This document shows positions 5,896-8,728 of a stretch of DNA of 8,728 nucleotides, in pieces. The notes below the pieces were generated by a model that was not told where the DNA came from, ran no database searches, and saw only the letters and a list, made by a program, of their open reading frames with translations. This stretch comes from DASZMJ01 sp035551935. Its GTDB lineage: Bacteria > Planctomycetota > Planctomycetia > Isosphaerales > Isosphaeraceae. The stretch covers positions 1-8,728 of the forward strand of contig DASZMJ010000588.1 of NCBI GenBank assembly GCA_035551935.1, written 5' to 3'. Numbering within the stretch: position 1 is the stretch's first letter; the number at the start of each line of letters is the position of its first letter. The position numbers and the translations under genes were made by a program.

Positions 5896-5901
5896 GAGGA
5901 G
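5896..5901 (+). promoter_or_regulatory. Ribosome binding site deciding the PDZ-protein start
   Basis: GAGGAG ends seven bases before the ATG at 5909. It overlaps the alternative in-frame ATG at 5894, which has no comparable site of its own. This favours 5909. Confidence 0.6.
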
Positions 5902-5908
5902 AACGTTC

Positions 5909-7375
5909 ATGATCGCGAATTCGATGACGCTGCGATGGCTGCTCGCCCCGGCCCTGCTGCTGGCCGGCGGGGCGCTCCGCGCGCAGGAATCCGACACCAA
6001 GCCGGTCCCGCCGACGCCCGCGACGCCGGGCGATCGGGGCTCCGTGAGACTCCGGGAGTCCGCCGTCTCCCGGCCCGTCCGGGCGCAGCAGGGCCTCTTC
6101 CGCAACGTGACGCTCTCGCAGTGGGACCAGGAGCTGGGCGTCAGCGTCGCCCACGTCGACGAGACGCTGCGGGCGCAGCTCGACTTGCCCGACAAGCACG
6201 GGCTGATCGTCACCGCCCTGAGGGCGAACTCGCCGGCGACCAGGGCGGGCCTGAAGCGCCACGACATCCTCCTGACCGCGGCCGGGCGCCCCCTGGCCAT
6301 GGTCGAGGACCTCGTGCAGGCGCACCGCCACGACGGCCCCGACAAGCCCTGGAGCCTCAAGCTCCTCCGCGGCGGCAAGGAGCGGACGGTCGAGGTGGGG
6401 CCGATCCAGGCGCCGAGGTGGCACGTCGGCACGACGTCTACGTTCCAGAGCCCGACGATCGACCGGCTCGAGCTCGGCTACCACATCGGCGTCAACGTGG
6501 CGCCGGTCGACGGGGCGTTGCGGTCGCACATGGAGATCCCGGCGGGCAAGGGCCTGGTCGTCCTCGGCACGGAACACGGGGGCCCGGCGGAGAAGGCGGG
6601 CCTGAAGCCGCACGACATCCTGCTGACGCTCGGCGAGAAGGACCTGGCCGACGAGCCGGCCCTCCGCGCGGCGATCCAGGAGACGAAGGGCAAGGCGACG
6701 CCCGTCCAGCTCCTCCGCGGCGGCAAGCCGCTGACCGTCGAAGTCACGCCCGCGAAGAACGAGGTCGCCCCGCCCACCCGTTGGGAGGTCCAGACCTTCC
6801 AGGCGCAGGAGGACTACTGGGTCGGCCTGCCGACCGCGCCGGTCGGCGCGGCCCTCCGCGGGCACCTGGGGTTGCCCGACGGCAAGGGCCTCCTCGTGCG
6901 CATCCTCCCGCCGGAGGGCCCCGCGGCCAAGGCGGGGTTCAAGGCGAACGACATCCTCCTGAAGGCCGGCGACAAGGAATTGACGAGCGAGGACCAGCTC
7001 CGCCAGGCCGTCCAGGAGGCCAAGGACAAGCCGATCACCTTCACGCTGCTCCGCGCCGGCAAGGAGATGACGCTCGCCGTCACGCCCGAGAAGCGGTCGG
7101 GGACGGGGAACGTGTCGTACGTGGTGTCCCCCCAGAACTTCCAGCTCTTCGGCCCGGGCGTCCTCATGGGCCAGCCGAACCCGGTCTTGCTGGAACCCAA
7201 CCAGCAGGCGACCGTCCGCCACCTTCTCGGCGTCGTGAACCAGGTGAACGGGGACGGCGGGCCCGACCCGGTCCAGAAGAAGCTCGACGACCTCTCGGCG
7301 CGGCTCGAGCGGCTCACCAAGGCCGTCGAGGACCTGCGCGCGACGATCAAGGCCGAGGGCGCCGACAAGAAGTGA
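5909..7375 (+). CDS. Secreted protein with three PDZ domains and a C-terminal coiled coil
   Basis: A 488-residue protein with a signal peptide (residues about 1-25; hydrophobic stretch WLLAPALLLAGGAL, probable cleavage after ALRA), so it should act in the periplasm or cell envelope. Three tandem PDZ domains follow, at about 75-165, 190-282 and 302-393. Each has the GLxV strand, an AGLKxxDILL or AGFKxNDILL motif and an LLRGGK or LLRAGK ending. Residues 396-448 are a linker and about 453-482 a predicted coiled coil (KKLDDLSARLERLTKAVEDL). Unlike HtrA/DegP or Ctp proteases it has no protease domain, so it is probably a binding or scaffold protein. The start at 5909 has a strong Shine-Dalgarno; starting at 5894 adds MRRTF, which would make a more positive signal-peptide n-region. 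It lies 147 bases after the anti-sigma gene, with a repeat between, and converges on the next gene with a seven-base gap. Confidence 0.9.
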   Translation: MIANSMTLRWLLAPALLLAGGALRAQESDTKPVPPTPATPGDRGSVRLRESAVSRPVRAQQGLFRNVTLSQWDQELGVSVAHVDETLRAQLDLPDKHGLIVTALRANSPATRAGLKRHDILLTAAGRPLAMVEDLVQAHRHDGPDKPWSLKLLRGGKERTVEVGPIQAPRWHVGTTSTFQSPTIDRLELGYHIGVNVAPVDGALRSHMEIPAGKGLVVLGTEHGGPAEKAGLKPHDILLTLGEKDLADEPALRAAIQETKGKATPVQLLRGGKPLTVEVTPAKNEVAPPTRWEVQTFQAQEDYWVGLPTAPVGAALRGHLGLPDGKGLLVRILPPEGPAAKAGFKANDILLKAGDKELTSEDQLRQAVQEAKDKPITFTLLRAGKEMTLAVTPEKRSGTGNVSYVVSPQNFQLFGPGVLMGQPNPVLLEPNQQATVRHLLGVVNQVNGDGGPDPVQKKLDDLSARLERLTKAVEDLRATIKAEGADKK

Positions 7376-7382
7376 CGGGAGT

Positions 7383-8426
7383 TCATCGATCGTCGGTCGA
7401 GGCGACCCGCCGGGCCCCGCGCCCGGCGCGGTCGCGCTCGCAGTCGGCCAGGAGCAGGTCGACGGCGTCGTCGAGGTCGGCGGCGTCGAACCGCTCGTAG
7501 ACGCGCTTCCAGCGGATGACGCCGCGGTGGTCGAGCAGGTAGACGGCCGGCCAGGGGCTGCCTCTCCAGGCCGGCGCGATCGTCGCGTCGCGGCCGTCGA
7601 CGTCGAAGAGGACGGTCTTCCAGGGGGGATCGACGAGGCGGAGGGAGCCCTCGAGGCCCGGCCGATCCCGGCCGCTGCCCAGGCCGATCATCGCGAACGG
7701 CCGGCCGGCCAGCCGCGCCGACAGCGCCCGCTCCTCGTCGTAGGACTGCTGGAGCAGGACCCCGCAGTAGCCCCAGACCTCGATCAGGACGACCCGGCCG
7801 CGGTCGCTCGACAGCCGCGCCGGGAGGCCGTCGAGCCCCTCGCCGAGCAGGTCGGGCGCCTCGAGGCCGACGGCCAGCCGCTCCAACTCCACGATCGCCG
7901 CGCGCTCGATCCGGGCGCGGTCGGGGGCCAGGGTCGCGGTCTCAGGATAGTCGGCGACCAGGCGGCGGAAGTGCCCCAGGGCCTCGGCCGAGAGCCGCCG
8001 CGACTCGGCCAGGGGCTGCCGCGGGCCGACCTCCGAGCGGCGCTTCAGGAGCACGGCCAGGTCGAACCGGAGCGCCACCTGGACCCGCCGCACCTCCTCG
8101 GCCGCCATCGCGGCCCGGAGCACGCGTTCGGCCACCCGCCGCTCGGCGGCCGAGGCGCCGTGGCCGACGAGCCGGGCGAAGAGCATCACCTGCTGCTCGA
8201 TGAGCCGGTCGTGCTCCTCCAGCGGCGTCGCCCGCATCGCCGCGCGGAACGCGCGGGACGCCCGCTCATAATACGCGACGACCTCCGCCTCGCCCATCGC
8301 GGGGGACGGCCCCGCCGACTCGATCAGCTCGAGCGGGGCGGGCCAGCGCCAGGGACCCGGCCGGAACACCATGCCGACCGCGCAGCAGGCCGGCACGACC
8401 ACCCAGGGTGAGAGGCGTCGTGACAT
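7383..8426 (-). CDS. TlpA-like thioredoxin-fold protein lacking the second active-site cysteine
   Basis: A 347-residue envelope protein. Residues 8-21 are hydrophobic (signal peptide, anchor, or a poor lipobox around C14/C15). Residues 45-185 are Ala/Arg/Glu-rich and all-helical, possibly TPR-like. Residues 187-328 are a TlpA/AhpC-type thioredoxin fold: EAPDLLGEGLDGLPARL, then RVVLIEVWGYCGVL, a predicted cis-proline P293 (WPAVYLLDHRG) and a final helix. The active site reads C221-G-V-L where TlpA proteins have CxxC, so the resolving cysteine is lost and normal disulfide reduction is unlikely. Single-cysteine chemistry or a purely structural role is possible. The ATG at 8426 was chosen over an in-frame ATG at 8492 because it places the hydrophobic segment at the N-terminus and has a G-rich site (ggggg) upstream. 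It converges with the PDZ gene seven bases away. Substrate unknown. Confidence 0.82.
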   Translation of the reverse strand: MSRRLSPWVVVPACCAVGMVFRPGPWRWPAPLELIESAGPSPAMGEAEVVAYYERASRAFRAAMRATPLEEHDRLIEQQVMLFARLVGHGASAAERRVAERVLRAAMAAEEVRRVQVALRFDLAVLLKRRSEVGPRQPLAESRRLSAEALGHFRRLVADYPETATLAPDRARIERAAIVELERLAVGLEAPDLLGEGLDGLPARLSSDRGRVVLIEVWGYCGVLLQQSYDEERALSARLAGRPFAMIGLGSGRDRPGLEGSLRLVDPPWKTVLFDVDGRDATIAPAWRGSPWPAVYLLDHRGVIRWKRVYERFDAADLDDAVDLLLADCERDRAGRGARRVASTDDR

Positions 8427-8516
8427 GGCGGACCCCCGATTGTCAGGGTTGAGGACGGCCCGATCATAATGGTCCGTCTCCGCCACCGCCAACTATTTCT
8501 TCGGCCCAACGGCCGC

Positions 8517-8550
8517 GGGCCGGCGGGGTCGAATTCGACCCCGCCGGCCC
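8517..8550 (-). terminator. 34-base perfect palindrome, candidate terminator hairpin of the DUF1559 gene
   Basis: Positions 8517-8533 and 8534-8550 are perfect reverse complements, a 17-base GC-rich stem centred on GAATTC, so any RNA loop must open a few central pairs. It lies 33 bases after the stop codon of the minus-strand DUF1559 gene, where a terminator is expected. No T-run follows on the minus strand, so it is not a standard intrinsic terminator; it could be a 3'-end stabiliser or a protein-binding site. Confidence 0.5.
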
Positions 8551-8583
8551 ATGCATTCCGCACGACAGGCCCTCAAGTCCGGC

Positions 8584-8728
8584 TCAGAGGGCGTCCATGC
8601 TGACGACCTCGCCGCCGTCGCGGGTGCCGACGGCGTGCCAGGTCTGGTACTGGATCGTGCTCTTGACGAACCGCACCGAGCCGTCCATGAACAGCACGTT
8701 CACACCGCCCGGGTGCGCCGAGCCGGCC
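8584..8728 (-). CDS. DUF1559 domain protein, C-terminal end only (partial)
   Basis: The last 47 codons and stop of a gene that continues past the right edge. The visible peptide contains HPGGVNVLFMDGSVRFV, then a Trp-containing segment (TWHAVGTRDGGEVVS) and a short tail. This matches the conserved C-terminus of DUF1559 proteins, which are abundant in planctomycetes and usually begin with a prepilin-type (H-X9-DG family) N-terminus. Full-length members are secreted or surface pseudopilin-like proteins of about 300 residues; their function is not established. The N-terminus and start cannot be seen. The palindrome at 8517-8550 lies just downstream. Confidence 0.9.
   Translation of the reverse strand, partial: AGSAHPGGVNVLFMDGSVRFVKSTIQYQTWHAVGTRDGGEVVSMDAL

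Noticed and set aside
5852..7222. Minus-strand 456-residue open frame opposite the PDZ gene
   Set aside because: It is Arg/Leu/Asp-rich antisense shadow with no domain. The plus-strand frame has a signal peptide and three clear PDZ domains.
8427..8492. Upstream in-frame ATG at 8492 for the TlpA-like gene
   Set aside because: It would put a charged 22-residue leader before the hydrophobic export segment; the ATG at 8426 gives a normal signal-like N-terminus.

Overview
The window is high-GC bacterial DNA that most resembles a planctomycete, probably of the Isosphaeraceae type. This is an inference. It rests on the C-terminal end of a DUF1559-type protein at the right edge, an ECF sigma / membrane anti-sigma pair with a divergent anti-sigma, a periplasmic multi-PDZ protein, a TlpA-like protein with a long helical N-terminal part, and several dispersed palindromic repeats between genes. 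I saw no rRNA, tRNA, CRISPR array, transposase or phage gene.

Layout, left to right. Positions 62-1713 (minus strand) hold a two-gene operon: an M24 Xaa-Pro aminopeptidase-like gene followed by accB, the biotin carboxyl carrier protein of acetyl-CoA carboxylase. accC, its usual partner, would lie beyond the left edge. A 399-base divergent spacer follows and carries a large perfect inverted repeat. Positions 2113-3369 (plus) encode a cytosolic VWA-domain protein with an intact MIDAS metal site. Positions 3559-4256 (plus) hold an elongation factor P-like gene of the YeiP/EfpL type and, 23 bases later, a 34-residue very basic small ORF with a perfect Shine-Dalgarno. A foldback element with an AT-rich core starts at the base after that stop codon. 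Positions 4455-5761 (plus) encode an ECF sigma factor and a single-pass membrane anti-sigma whose ORFs overlap by four bases (ATGA). A second copy of the repeat seen after the VWA gene follows. Positions 5909-7375 (plus) encode a secreted protein with three PDZ domains, a C-terminal coiled coil and no protease domain. It converges, seven bases away, on a minus-strand TlpA/thioredoxin-fold protein (7383-8426) that has lost the second active-site cysteine. After a spacer with a 34-base perfect palindrome, the last 145 bases are the 3' end of a minus-strand DUF1559 gene.

How the genes fit together. AccB supplies malonyl-CoA for fatty-acid synthesis. The peptidase-accB order matches the pepP/efp/accB/accC neighbourhood known in other bacteria, but efp is missing from its usual slot and an EfpL-type paralogue sits two kilobases away on the other strand. 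AccB contains eight consecutive prolines, the kind of sequence EF-P-family factors help ribosomes translate. The sigma/anti-sigma pair and the three-PDZ protein could form an envelope-sensing module, but only proximity supports this.

The most distinctive non-coding feature is the set of 'palindrome within palindrome' repeats at 1855-1939, 3378-3445 and 5780-5856. Each has perfect inverted arms, and each arm is itself a hairpin. I found no clearly new multi-gene system; the best leads are the repeats, the small basic ORF and the cysteine-deficient TlpA-like protein.
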